From NCBI RefSeq assembly GCF_030413175.1, contig NZ_CP129212.1, positions 5,060,450 through 5,124,449 of the forward strand: a stretch of DNA of 64,000 bases, in the 5' to 3' direction. Under the pieces are notes generated by a model, which did no database searches, had not been told where the DNA came from, and saw only the letters and a list, made by a program, of their open reading frames with translations. Positions 17,464 to 26,441 of the stretch are shown here, one piece after another (the first letter of the stretch is position 1; the number at the start of each line of letters is the position of its first letter). Source of the stretch: Bradyrhizobium roseum (GTDB taxonomy: Bacteria > Pseudomonadota > Alphaproteobacteria > Rhizobiales > Xanthobacteraceae). The position numbers were made by a program, and so were the translations under genes.

Positions 17464-18900
17464 CTACTGTCCGACGTTGATGGCGCCAAGCACCTCGGCA
17501 TAGTTCGCAAGCTTGCCGCCATTCTTGGCCGCGAATTCCTCGGCGTCCTTCTTGAGCAGGAACGGCACCACATCCGGCTTCTTGGGATCCTTTCCACCGA
17601 TCGAATAGAAAGCGGCGTCGGCGAACACCTTGATGCCGAGTTGGTGGTCGACCAGGTAGACGGCGTTGAACTTCTTGCCTTCGGCGCCGTATTTCTTCAC
17701 GCCGAGCAGCGTGCAGACCGGCGAACTGAATGCCACGATGTCGCCGCCCTGGATCCATATCTCGCCGGCCTTGCCGGGATCTTTGACCGGCGCGTTGCAG
17801 ACCGGATCGGTGCCCGCCACGCTGTAGCTGTCGAATGAAGCCAGCTGCTTGTCGTAGTCGACCCCCTTGTCCTTGAAGACCTGCCGAACGTAGCTGTCGT
17901 TGACCCAGGCGCCAATGTTGAGCTCCTTGATCATGTTCAGCTTCTGAAGGATAGCGTAGTTGTTGCCGATCGACTCGACCCATTTCGGCTTGATCGTGGG
18001 ATCCAGCGTGTGCACGCCGCCGGGCCCGAGGAAGATGTAGACCACTTCCTTGTTGATCTTGGTCCATTCCTCGATCTTCTCGGCGGCAAGTTTCGGGTTC
18101 TTGCGCATCCAGTCATTGGCTTCCATCAGCGCGGTGATGTAGGCCAGCACGATCTCCGGGTATTTCTCGCCAAAATCCTTGCGCACGACGACGCCATGGA
18201 ACGTCGGCGTCTTGGTCTCGGCGCCGTCGTAGATCTTGCGCGCAAAGCCCTTGAACGGGAGCAGTTCGGCAAACGGTACGAAATCGCCATGGGCGTCGAT
18301 GCGCTTTTCCTGCAGGTTGGTGCTGCCGACTTCCGGCGACTGCGACACCAGATTCCAGAAGTCGGGCGATAGCCCCTTCTTCTGCAGCGACGTCAGCATC
18401 ATGCCGTGCGCAGCCGAGCCGAACGGCACCGAGACGTTCTTGCCCTTGAGGTCGGCGAGTTCGTAGAACGGCGAGTCCTTGTGGACGACGATGCCGTTGC
18501 CGCCGCCGACCGCGTTATAGGCGATAATGGCGACGAGCTGGGTTTCGTTCTTGGTGGCCTGCCCCGTGGCGCCGTTCACCATCAGCGGATAGTCGCCCAT
18601 CATGCCGATCTGGATGTTGTTCGCCATCATGCCGTTGGTGATCGGCGGGCCTGACGTCGCGTTCTGCCAGCTCAGCTTGTACTGGATGTCCTTGTACTTG
18701 CCGGTTTTCGGCAGGTGTTTTTCGAGCAGGCCGAGTTCCTTCAGCACGACGCCGCCGGTGACGGTGTTGGTCGTCGTGTTCTGCGTACCGATGCCGATTT
18801 CGAGGGTCTCCGCGCCTGCGGTCGCGGGCGCCAACCCCAGCGTTGCGGCGACGAGCAAGGAAAGGAAGCCAGGGAGTTTGGACGCAGGGCCGACGCTCAT
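17464..18900 (-). CDS. ABC transporter substrate-binding protein (nitrate/sulfonate/taurine family)
   Basis: 478 residues from the ATG at 18900, which has AAGGAT 8-13 nt upstream. A Sec signal peptide with cleavage after ATAGA (about residue 30) is followed by mature ETLEIGIGTQNTTTN. The bilobed NMT1/TauA-like core includes NIQIGMMGDYPLMVNG. The protein is about 130 residues longer than TauA; the extra C-terminal part contains VCNAPVKDPGKAGEIWIQGGD and VPFLLKKDAEEFAAKNGGK. Its first position in an ABC-sulfatase-FGE operon suggests a sulfate ester or sulfonate ligand. Confidence 0.87.
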   Translation of the reverse strand: MSVGPASKLPGFLSLLVAATLGLAPATAGAETLEIGIGTQNTTTNTVTGGVVLKELGLLEKHLPKTGKYKDIQYKLSWQNATSGPPITNGMMANNIQIGMMGDYPLMVNGATGQATKNETQLVAIIAYNAVGGGNGIVVHKDSPFYELADLKGKNVSVPFGSAAHGMMLTSLQKKGLSPDFWNLVSQSPEVGSTNLQEKRIDAHGDFVPFAELLPFKGFARKIYDGAETKTPTFHGVVVRKDFGEKYPEIVLAYITALMEANDWMRKNPKLAAEKIEEWTKINKEVVYIFLGPGGVHTLDPTIKPKWVESIGNNYAILQKLNMIKELNIGAWVNDSYVRQVFKDKGVDYDKQLASFDSYSVAGTDPVCNAPVKDPGKAGEIWIQGGDIVAFSSPVCTLLGVKKYGAEGKKFNAVYLVDHQLGIKVFADAAFYSIGGKDPKKPDVVPFLLKKDAEEFAAKNGGKLANYAEVLGAINVGQ

Positions 18901-19344
18901 GAGACAAATCCTTTTCGAACTGAACTGTGCGTTGTGACGTGCATCGCGCACGCCAAGCGCCCCGGCCACGGGAGAGTGGCTCGGCGCTCGGCGGTGAGCG
19001 GGCTGGCTGGGTTGAGGTTCTTGGTGCGAGCGATATGCCACGGGGCCGACGTCGGCGGCCGGCGGCGGGCCCGGCTGGCGATGCCCCGGATCGCAAACGG
19101 AGAGGTCAATGAAGGAAGTTGACGTCATGTGCCGTGAACTCGCTTGCTGCCATTTCGGACGCTGAACGTCCTGCAAACGAACTCTGAACGGCGGCCTTTG
19201 AATCCGAAACGACGAACGGCCTGAACCAGCAACGTATTGCGAAGAAATGCCGGGTGCTCAAATAATGGACAGAAATACCGTCTAGTCTGACTATCAGATG
19301 AGCGTCATGGCCAGGAAATGGCCATCTGATCATGCCGCCGCTTC
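18901..19344. other. Promoter-proximal intergenic region of the sulfate-ester locus
   Basis: About 440 bp without a credible gene. An imperfect inverted repeat (TCAGATG ... TGGCCATCTGA) lies at 19294-19329, just after the regulator stop codon. The operon promoter is expected here but no confident box was identified. Confidence 0.4.
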
Positions 19345-20142
19345 TCAGGCCTCATCCGAGGCCGCGGTCCTGGCGTGCTTGCCATCCCTGATGCCGCTCA
19401 ACATGAGCGCATTCTTGATAACGAGGTTCGAGCCGTGGGCGGCAAGGATGCCAAGCTCGGTGAACTTCTTCAGGCTGATGGTGACGGACTGGCGCGTCAC
19501 GCCGGTCATATGCGCGAGGTCCGCGTGGGTGAAGGATGCAGCGATCAATACCCCGTCCTGCTCTTCCACGCCGTAAAGATTCATCAGGTGCAGCAACAGT
19601 TGCGCAAGACGTTCGGTCGGCGAGCGGGTGCCGAGCATCTGCGCCAGCGCCGAATAGCACTGCCCCTTGAAACTGAGTCCCTCGATGATTCCGATGGCCA
19701 GCGCCGGGATCGTCATCGCCATGCGCCGCAGCACGTCGCCCGGCAGATGTAGCACCGTGCTGTTGACGGCCGCTTCCCCCGACCACACGTGCAGCCCCTG
19801 CCTGAACACTTCCGGGCCGCCGACGAAATTGCCGGAGTGCCAGTAGGCCAGCGTGATCTCTCGCCCTGAGGGCGCGGTGTAGAACACCTTGATGCGTCCG
19901 CTCTCGATGAGGAAGATGCCGTCTTGCGGACTACCCTGGCTGAACAGTTGCGCGCCACGGTACAGGACGCGGCGTTTTCCCGAACCCAGCACCTGCGCGA
20001 TTTCCGGTTCCGACAGCCCGCTGAACAGGTAGGGCGGGCCGCTTCGCTGCGCGCCGCCGTCGGCCATCAGCAAAGCGCCAACCTGCGCCGGCGCGCCGGC
20101 CCTACCGAATGCCGATGCGGATTGCAGCGGGGGCTTGCTCAT
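19345..20142 (-). CDS. Crp/Fnr-family transcriptional regulator
   Basis: 265 residues from the ATG at 20142. The N-terminal cyclic-nucleotide-binding fold (about 50-150) shows LFSQGSPQDGIFLIESGRIKV and REITLAYWHSGNFVGG. The C-terminal Crp-type helix-turn-helix is THADLAHMTGVTRQSVTISLKKFTELGIL. The N-terminal Cys cluster of FNR is absent, so it is not an oxygen-sensing Fe-S protein. It is read in the same direction as, and just upstream of, the sulfate-ester operon, making it the likely local regulator. A 75-codon longer reading frame upstream is judged non-coding. Confidence 0.85.
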   Translation of the reverse strand: MSKPPLQSASAFGRAGAPAQVGALLMADGGAQRSGPPYLFSGLSEPEIAQVLGSGKRRVLYRGAQLFSQGSPQDGIFLIESGRIKVFYTAPSGREITLAYWHSGNFVGGPEVFRQGLHVWSGEAAVNSTVLHLPGDVLRRMAMTIPALAIGIIEGLSFKGQCYSALAQMLGTRSPTERLAQLLLHLMNLYGVEEQDGVLIAASFTHADLAHMTGVTRQSVTISLKKFTELGILAAHGSNLVIKNALMLSGIRDGKHARTAASDEA

Positions 20143-20323
20143 GATCGATCCGCTCGAAGCCAAACCATCTTCCTGTGTTGCATCGACAGGGTCGGAATAT
20201 CCGCTCCAGTCCCTATAAGCTTTGCAAAAGACACGCCAATCGGCTGCGACAAACTGGCCAATCAGGGCCGGTTTGATTAACATCCGGTCCGCCCATTCCC
20301 CTCCTTTGCCGACGAGTCCTCCC

Positions 20324-21148
20324 TTGAGCAAGCCAGCGAAATCGACCGCGAAAAACAGCGGCAACATCTATATCGGCATCGGCGGCTGGACTTTTGAGCC
20401 GTGGCGCGGGGTGTTTTATCCCGAGAAGCTGACGCAAGCGAAGGAACTGTCCTATGCGGCGTCCAAGCTGACCTCGATCGAGATCAACGGAACCTATTAC
20501 GGCTCGCAAAAACCGGAGAGCTTTCGCAAATGGGCGCGCGAAGTGCCCGATGGCTTCGTCTTCTCGTTGAAGGGACCGCGCTTCGCGACCAACCGTCGCG
20601 TGCTGGCAGAGGCCGGCGATTCCGTCAAACGGTTCTATGATTCCGGCGTGCTGGAACTCGGCGACCGGCTTGGGCCCGTACTGTGGCAATTCGCGCCGAC
20701 CAAGAAATTCGACGCGGCCGATTTCGGAAAATTCCTCGAACTCCTGCCGCGCAAGCTCGAGGGCCGCGCGCTGCGTCACGTGGTCGAGGTACGGCACGAC
20801 AGTTTCTGCGTGCCAGAGTTCGTCGCCTTGTTGCGTCAATTCGAGGTGCCTGTCGTGTTCGCCGAGCACGGCAAGTATCCGGCGATTGCCGACGTCGTCA
20901 GCGACTTCGTCTATGCGCGCCTGCAAAAGGGCAATGACGAACTGAAAACCTGCTACCCGCCAAAGCAGCTCGACGCCTGGGCCAAACGCTTCCAGGCCTG
21001 GGCCAGTGGCGGCGAGCCCAACGACCTCCCGCGCGTCGACAAGGCCAAGCCCGCGAAGACGCCCCGTGACGTGTTCGCCTACGTCATCCACGAGGGCAAG
21101 GTGCGCGCCCCCGCCGGCGCGATGGAGCTGATCGAGCGGGTAAAATAA
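20324..21148 (+). CDS. DUF72 domain protein
   Basis: 274 residues from a TTG at 20324 (LSKPAKSTAKNSG), the best match to where the domain starts; an ATG at 20222 would add 34 unusual residues. The DUF72 TIM-barrel-like core begins IYIGIGGWTFEPWRGVFYP and includes SIEINGTYYG and VFAEHGKYP. The family's biochemical role is unknown, although members often lie near DNA-repair or nucleotide genes. It is divergent from the Crp-type regulator, with which it shares a promoter region. Confidence 0.8.
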   Translation: MSKPAKSTAKNSGNIYIGIGGWTFEPWRGVFYPEKLTQAKELSYAASKLTSIEINGTYYGSQKPESFRKWAREVPDGFVFSLKGPRFATNRRVLAEAGDSVKRFYDSGVLELGDRLGPVLWQFAPTKKFDAADFGKFLELLPRKLEGRALRHVVEVRHDSFCVPEFVALLRQFEVPVVFAEHGKYPAIADVVSDFVYARLQKGNDELKTCYPPKQLDAWAKRFQAWASGGEPNDLPRVDKAKPAKTPRDVFAYVIHEGKVRAPAGAMELIERVK

Positions 21149-21155
21149 TCCGTCT

Positions 21156-22127
21156 TTAGTCGAGCTTGATGCCGGCTTCGCGGATCAGCTTGGTCCAGCT
21201 GTCATATTCGGAGGCAACAAAAGCGTCGAGCTTGTCGTCGGCGAGATCCCACGCCTCTCCGCCGCTCTTCTCGAAACGATCTTTCAGTTCGGGCAGCACC
21301 GCGCGGATTTCCCGGCGCAGTTTTGCGATGACGTCCGGCGGCGTTTTGGCCGGCGCGAATATCCCGAGCCAGGAATCGACATCGAGGCCGGGCACGCCGG
21401 CTTCCGACATCGTCGGCACATCGGGCGCGAGCGGGCTGCGTTTTGAGGACAGCACCGCAATGCCCTTCGCCTGCCCGGATTGAACGTACGGCAGCCCTGC
21501 CGAATTCGAATCGAAGAACAGGTCGATGCGCCCGGCGAGCAGATCGGTGAAGGCAGGCGGCGAGCCCTTGTAGGGGACCTCGAGGAATTTGACGCCCGCG
21601 GCCTTCATGAACGCAGCGGCCACCAGATGCTGGCCGGTGCCGACGCCGGCGGTCGCGACCGAAATCGAGCCTGGGTTCGCTTTGGCGGCGGCGACGATGT
21701 CCGCCAGTTTGTCATGCGGCAGATCCTTGCGGGCGACCATCACATAGCCGAACTTGTAGATCAGTGCGACCGGCACAAAGTCCTTGCGCGGATCGTAGGC
21801 CAGCTTGGAATACAGCGCTGAATTGAACGCCATGTTGGAGAGCCCGCCGACCACCAGCGTGTAGCCATCCGGCTCGCTCTGACTCGCGGCCTGTGTGCCG
21901 ACAACGGTGCCCGCGCCCGGCTTGTTCTCGACGACAAAGGGCTGCCCCATCCGTTTCGACAGCGCATCCGCAAGCTGCCGTCCGACCAGGTCGTAGCTGC
22001 CGCCGGGGCCGATTGGGACGATGATCTTGACGGGACGATCGGGATAGCCGGTCTGGGCAAACGATGGTGCGCCGCCAAATGCCAGCAATGCCGACGTCAA
22101 CACCAGCAATCGGCAGGTTCGGTTCAT
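21156..22127 (-). CDS. Bug-family tripartite tricarboxylate (TctC) extracytoplasmic receptor, orphan
   Basis: 323 residues from the ATG at 22127, preceded by GGGGGA. Signal peptide (cleavage near PSFAQ, about residue 24), then the Bug signature YPDRPVKIIVPIGPGGSYDLVGRQLADAL and later PYKGSPPAFTDLLAGRIDLFFD. Bug proteins bind carboxylates such as citrate, aspartate or aromatic acids. No TctA/TctB membrane genes are near, so it is an orphan receptor that would rely on a transporter elsewhere or act as a sensor. Convergent with the DUF72 gene, with an 8-nt gap. Confidence 0.85.
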   Translation of the reverse strand: MNRTCRLLVLTSALLAFGGAPSFAQTGYPDRPVKIIVPIGPGGSYDLVGRQLADALSKRMGQPFVVENKPGAGTVVGTQAASQSEPDGYTLVVGGLSNMAFNSALYSKLAYDPRKDFVPVALIYKFGYVMVARKDLPHDKLADIVAAAKANPGSISVATAGVGTGQHLVAAAFMKAAGVKFLEVPYKGSPPAFTDLLAGRIDLFFDSNSAGLPYVQSGQAKGIAVLSSKRSPLAPDVPTMSEAGVPGLDVDSWLGIFAPAKTPPDVIAKLRREIRAVLPELKDRFEKSGGEAWDLADDKLDAFVASEYDSWTKLIREAGIKLD

Positions 22128-22251
22128 GATGTTTCCCCCGGACGAATGGCCGTCTACCGGCTCTTCCGCAACTATGGAACACGCCGCATCCGACGGCAAC
22201 GCGGATCTGGCAATTGGCCGGCCTTTCCAATAGCCTTGCGCCAACGACAAA

Positions 22252-22731
22252 ATGTCTGGCATCGACATGGCCCGCAGGGCAAAACGCCTCTTCACCATCG
22301 GCTATGAGCAGACGCCGTCGCGCGCCGTGCTCGATGAGCTGGAAGCCGCCGGCGTCAAGCTGCTGGTCGACGTGCGCGCGGTCGCCTCCTCGCGGCGGCC
22401 GGGCTTTTCCAAGAGCCAGCTCGCGGCCGGCCTCGACGAGCGCGGCATTTCCTATTTGCACCTGAAAGGCCTCGGCACCCCGAAGAGCGGCCGCGAGGCG
22501 GCGCGCAGCGGCCAATTCGGACTGCTGCACAAGATCTATTCGGCACATCTGAAGACGGCGCAGGCGAAGGAGCAACTCGACGAGCTGTCGGCGCTGGTGA
22601 AGCAATCGGGACCGGTGTGCATCCTCTGTTATGAGCGCGACCACGCCCATTGCCACCGGCAATGGATCGCGGAGATCATCGAGAAGCGCGACGGCGTGAA
22701 GGTGGAGAATCTGGTCGCGCCGCAAGTGTAG
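22252..22731 (+). CDS. DUF488 family protein
   Basis: 159 residues. Typical features are the start KRLFTIGYEQTPSRAVLDELEAAGVKLLVDVRAVASSRRPGFSKSQLA in parts, YLHLKGLGTPK and the Cys-rich C-terminal CILCYERDHAHCHR, a conserved potential metal site. DUF488 proteins are of unknown function. Divergently transcribed from the Bug receptor gene and followed by a two-armed palindromic repeat. Confidence 0.85.
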   Translation: MSGIDMARRAKRLFTIGYEQTPSRAVLDELEAAGVKLLVDVRAVASSRRPGFSKSQLAAGLDERGISYLHLKGLGTPKSGREAARSGQFGLLHKIYSAHLKTAQAKEQLDELSALVKQSGPVCILCYERDHAHCHRQWIAEIIEKRDGVKVENLVAPQV

Positions 22732-22739
22732 CGCCGGCC

Positions 22740-22843
22740 GTCATTCCGGGGCGCGCCACTTGGCGCGAACCCGGAATCCAAGTTCCAGCTGATACCGTGG
22801 CTCGATGGATTCCGGGTTCGCGCTTCGCGCGCCCCGGAATGAC
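22740..22843. repeat. Two-armed palindromic repeat (same family as the GIY-YIG element arms)
   Basis: GTCATTCCGGGG-loop-CCCGGAATCCA, a 28-bp spacer, then TGGATTCCGGG-loop-CCCCGGAATGAC. The arms are inverted copies and each can fold on itself. It sits between DUF488 and phzF, both of whose 3' ends point into it. Confidence 0.85.
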
Positions 22844-22850
22844 GAAAGAC

Positions 22851-23765
22851 TTACCCATCCCCTTTCAGCGAAAAAGTCCCCTCCATCATCTTAACGCTGC
22901 CGCCGCCGACATGGATCGAGGCCACCGCTCCGTTCTTCTTCTGCACCCGGGTCAGCAAGAGGCTCGGCCGTCCCATGTCGACGCCCTGCCCGATCTTCAA
23001 TCTCAGTTCGCCGTCCCTGGTATCGTCAAGATCGGCCAGCAGCGCCGCGGCGGCCGCGGTGGCACTGCCGGTCGCGGGATCTTCGGAGAGCCCGCTGGCG
23101 CCGGGGTGGAACATCCGCGCCTGCAGCTCGCACGGCATCTCGCCGGCCGGCACGTCGCGGGTATAGAAATAGACGGCATCGCTGCCGTCGCACGGGAAGG
23201 TTTTTGCGAACGCTGCCGCATCGGGCCTGGCCCGCCGCAGCGCGTCACGTGTGGCAACTTCGACGGCGAGAAACGCCAGCCCGACCGAAATGATCTGCGG
23301 CGCGTGCCGGTCGGTCTTGATATCGCCGGCCGCCAGCGACAGGCAGGCCGCGGCCTGCTCGACAGGCAGATACGACATCCGCTTCAGCGGCTGGGGCGCG
23401 GTGAATTCGGTGCTGACGACCTTGCCCTGCTCGGTCACGATCTCGACCGGCACGAGGCCTGCGCCCTCCTCGAATAGCAACCGCGCCGGCGGCTTGGCCG
23501 CCAGCGTTGCCAGCACGAAAGCGGTGCCGACATTGGGGTGGCCCGCAAACGGCAGCTCCCGGTTCACCGTGAAGATACGCACCTGCGCATCATGGCCGGG
23601 ATCGGCCGGCGGCAGCACGAACGTCGTCTCCGAATAATTGAACTCCCTCGCGACTGCCTGCATCTGCTCGGTCGACAGCCCGCCGGCATCGAGCACCACG
23701 CCGAGCGGATTGCCGCCGAAAGCACGGTCGGTGAAGACGTCCACAGTGATATAACGCCGCTGCAT
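22851..23765 (-). CDS. PhzF-family isomerase/epimerase-like protein
   Basis: 304 residues of the diaminopimelate-epimerase-like PhzF fold. The start RRYITVDVFTDRAFGGNPLGVVLDA is typical, as is the catalytic Glu region FNYSETTFVLPP and the second-half motif ASGLSEDPATGSATAA. In phenazine producers PhzF isomerises DHHA, but no other phz genes are present and most family members have unknown small-molecule substrates. It stands 12 nt downstream of the adenylate cyclase gene, in the same direction, so the two may be co-transcribed. Confidence 0.88.
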   Translation of the reverse strand: MQRRYITVDVFTDRAFGGNPLGVVLDAGGLSTEQMQAVAREFNYSETTFVLPPADPGHDAQVRIFTVNRELPFAGHPNVGTAFVLATLAAKPPARLLFEEGAGLVPVEIVTEQGKVVSTEFTAPQPLKRMSYLPVEQAAACLSLAAGDIKTDRHAPQIISVGLAFLAVEVATRDALRRARPDAAAFAKTFPCDGSDAVYFYTRDVPAGEMPCELQARMFHPGASGLSEDPATGSATAAAAALLADLDDTRDGELRLKIGQGVDMGRPSLLLTRVQKKNGAVASIHVGGGSVKMMEGTFSLKGDG

Positions 23766-23777
23766 TTTTCTACTCCT

Positions 23778-25094
23778 CTATCCCAAACGCCACACAGCCA
23801 TCGGCCGTTCATAGCCCCTGACCTCGACCTCGCCGAGCGAGACGGCGTCGCCGCAGGCTTCGCCGAGCGCATCGCGAACCGCCTCCGAGATCAGGAACTG
23901 AGAATTGAAATCCTTGTTGAGCGCCTCCAGCCGCGAGGCAAAATTCACGGTGTCGCCGATCACGGTGTATTCCTTGCGCCGCGGCGAGCCGATACTGCCG
24001 GCGACCACCTCGCCGATGTGGATGCCGATGCCGATGCGCAAGGGCCAGCTGGCCCCTTCATTGACGCGTGCATTGGCTTCCAGCATTTCGCGTGCCGCCG
24101 CGACCGCGCGGTGCGCCGGATCCGGCGCTTCCAGCGGCGCACCGAACAGCGCGAGAAATCCGTCGCCCAAAAACTTGTTCACGATGCCGCCGTGGCGGTC
24201 GAGGATATCGACCAGCACCGCAAACGCGCCGTCGAGCCGATCCACCACCTCCTGCGGCGTGCGGGTGCGGGCGCCGGCGGTGAAGCTGCGGAAATCGACG
24301 AACATGACGGCGACGCGGCGGATGTCGCTGTCGGTTTTGGTGCCCTCGGCCATCAGGCGCTCCACCACCTGCGGCGAAACGTGCTGGCCGAACAGGTTGG
24401 TGATGCGGTCGCGGGCCGTGGCGGCCTTGATGCTGGCCTCGAACTGCCGCCGCAGCTGGTGCCCGACCGCACCGGCGAGCACGCCGCAGACCAGCACGAT
24501 CAGGCTGCGGGCACCGGCATAGAAAATGCCGGGGTCGGCATCTGCCGACGGATGATAGAACTTCGCCATGCAGAACAGCTGCGTGGCGGCGACGGCGCCG
24601 GTGAAGGTGGAAAGCCAGAAGTCCAGTCGCAGCGTCGAGAGGATGATGAAGATGAAATAGCTCATCGGCGCGACGAAGCCGAGCGCGGCCACTGATCCCA
24701 TGCTGTCGATATGCAGCGCCAGCGCCAATGTCGGCATCGACGTCTCGATCAGCGCACCGATATAGCGGCGGTACAGCGGCAGGTCGCCTCCCCGCTTCAT
24801 GTGCCGCTGGATGGCGCCGTGCACCCACCATTCGAACAGGATGAAGGGACCGATGATGGAATAGAGATAGAGCGGCGTCAGATTGCCGTGCCAGACCCGG
24901 GTGACCGCCTCGGTTGCAAAGAAGTAGACGATCGTCACGATGACGCCGAGCACCAGGGCGGTGACGACCAGCGCCTTGATGCGCAGGAGTTCGGTCTTCA
25001 TCACCTCCTGCATCAGCTCGCGCTGGAAGTCGGCCGATACGCCGTTGTCGTCGTCGCTTTTCTTCTTGCCCCAAAACCCGAACATCACCGGCAT
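23778..25094 (-). CDS. Membrane-bound class III adenylate/guanylate cyclase
   Basis: 438 residues: a short cytoplasmic tail, about six N-terminal membrane helices (about 35-205), then a cyclase catalytic domain (about 240-435). Catalytic features are the metal Asp in VAVMFVDFRSFTAG, the second in VNKFLGDGFLALFGAP, and EYTVIGDTVNFASRLE with the transition-state region that follows. It should convert ATP to cAMP at the inner membrane. The nearby Crp-type regulator at 19345-20142 could be a cAMP reader, but nothing in the sequence proves this link. Confidence 0.88.
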   Translation of the reverse strand: MPVMFGFWGKKKSDDDNGVSADFQRELMQEVMKTELLRIKALVVTALVLGVIVTIVYFFATEAVTRVWHGNLTPLYLYSIIGPFILFEWWVHGAIQRHMKRGGDLPLYRRYIGALIETSMPTLALALHIDSMGSVAALGFVAPMSYFIFIILSTLRLDFWLSTFTGAVAATQLFCMAKFYHPSADADPGIFYAGARSLIVLVCGVLAGAVGHQLRRQFEASIKAATARDRITNLFGQHVSPQVVERLMAEGTKTDSDIRRVAVMFVDFRSFTAGARTRTPQEVVDRLDGAFAVLVDILDRHGGIVNKFLGDGFLALFGAPLEAPDPAHRAVAAAREMLEANARVNEGASWPLRIGIGIHIGEVVAGSIGSPRRKEYTVIGDTVNFASRLEALNKDFNSQFLISEAVRDALGEACGDAVSLGEVEVRGYERPMAVWRLG

Positions 25095-25129
25095 CCGCCT
25101 GCCACACGCAATGCGCGACTATTGCAACC

Positions 25130-25205
25130 GTCATGGCGAGCGAAGCAATCCAGTTTCTCTCCTGTGGGATAGATGGATTGCTTCGTCGCTTCGCTCCCTT
25201 GCGCA
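25130..25205. repeat. Palindromic repeat, second stem family
   Basis: GTCATGGCGAGCGAAGCAATCCA, a spacer, then TGGATTGCTTCGTCGCTTCGCTC. It shares the outer GTCAT and inner ATCCA/TGGAT ends of the CCGGAAT family but has a different stem. The distal end is incomplete. Confidence 0.65.
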
Positions 25206-25274
25206 AACGCTTCGCGCTTGTCGTAGCCAATGACGTGTTTTCGACACTGGCTTCTCACCGCGCCCCTTATAACC

Positions 25275-26441
25275 TCAATCCAGCGTGCGGCGGAAGCGCG
25301 TAACCGCAATCGTCATCGCCACCAGCATCAGTGCAATGAGTGCAATCGTGTCGTATTGCAGGTTGGAAGGTGCTGCGCCCTTCAGCATGATGGCGCGAAC
25401 GATGCGGATGTAGTGCGTCAGCGGCAGGCCCTCGCCGAGGTACTGCGCCCAGACCGGCATGCCCGCGAACGGAAACATGAATCCCGACAACAGAATGCTG
25501 GGCAGGAAGAACATCATCGACATCTGCATCGCCTGCAGCTGATTCTGCACGATGGTGGAGAAGGTGTAGCCGATCGACAGATTGGTGGTGATGAACAGCG
25601 TCGTCAGAAGCGCCAGCAGCGCCACGCTGCCGAGAATCGGCACGCCGAACAGCAAAACACCGATGCCGACGATCAGCGTAGCCTGAACGGCGCCGACGAT
25701 CACATAAGGGATGATTTTTCCGAACATCACCTCCACCGGCCTGATCGGCATCGACAGCAGACTCTCCATGGTGCCGCGTTCGATCTCGCGCGTCACCGAC
25801 AGCGCGGTGAAGATCAGCATGGTCATGGTCAGGATGGTGCCGACCAGGCCAGGCACGATGTTGAGCCGGGATTCCGCAGCGGGATTATAGCGGGCATGCG
25901 TCCTGATCTCGAACGGCATCGCCGGCGGGTCGCCAATGTGGAGATCGTGCGCGAGCGCGGTCTGTACGATCACGCCGAGCGAGCCAAGCGCCGCGCCCGC
26001 CGCGACCGGATCGGTGGCGTCGGCCGCGACCAGCAGCGCCGGCTTGTCGCCGCGCCGCACCGCGCGTTCGAAACCGCGCGGGATCTCGACGCCGAACAGC
26101 ACCTTGCCGGACTGCAGCAGATCGTCGAACTCGGCAACGCTGTGGACCTCCCGGGTGAAGCGGAAGTAGCTGGTATTCTCCAGCGCCTTCAGCACCGAGC
26201 GCGCCAGATCGCTTTCCTCCTGCATCAACACGGCCGTCGGCAGATGACGCGGCGTGGTGTTGATGGCGTAGCCGAACAGCAGCAACTGCATCACCGGGAT
26301 CATCACGATCATCGCAAACGAGACGCGATCGCGCCGAAGCTGGATGAATTCCTTGACCAGCATCGCGTAGCTGCGGCGCCAGAATCCGAAGGCCGGCTCC
26401 CTCGCCGCTTCCACGGGACGAACAGATTCGGTCGCGCTCAT
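25275..26441 (-). CDS. ABC-2 type efflux permease (YbhS/YbhR-like)
   Basis: 388 residues: one N-terminal membrane helix, a large periplasmic domain (about 60-190), then five further helices (190-385), the layout of ABC2 export permeases. The segment SVTREIERGTMESLLSMPIRPVEVMFGKIIPY is a typical coupling region. Its start overlaps the ATPase stop by 4 nt. It is the last gene of a TetR-HlyD-ATPase-permease operon like E. coli cecR-ybhGFSR, and is predicted to export hydrophobic or drug-like compounds. Confidence 0.88.
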   Translation of the reverse strand: MSATESVRPVEAAREPAFGFWRRSYAMLVKEFIQLRRDRVSFAMIVMIPVMQLLLFGYAINTTPRHLPTAVLMQEESDLARSVLKALENTSYFRFTREVHSVAEFDDLLQSGKVLFGVEIPRGFERAVRRGDKPALLVAADATDPVAAGAALGSLGVIVQTALAHDLHIGDPPAMPFEIRTHARYNPAAESRLNIVPGLVGTILTMTMLIFTALSVTREIERGTMESLLSMPIRPVEVMFGKIIPYVIVGAVQATLIVGIGVLLFGVPILGSVALLALLTTLFITTNLSIGYTFSTIVQNQLQAMQMSMMFFLPSILLSGFMFPFAGMPVWAQYLGEGLPLTHYIRIVRAIMLKGAAPSNLQYDTIALIALMLVAMTIAVTRFRRTLD

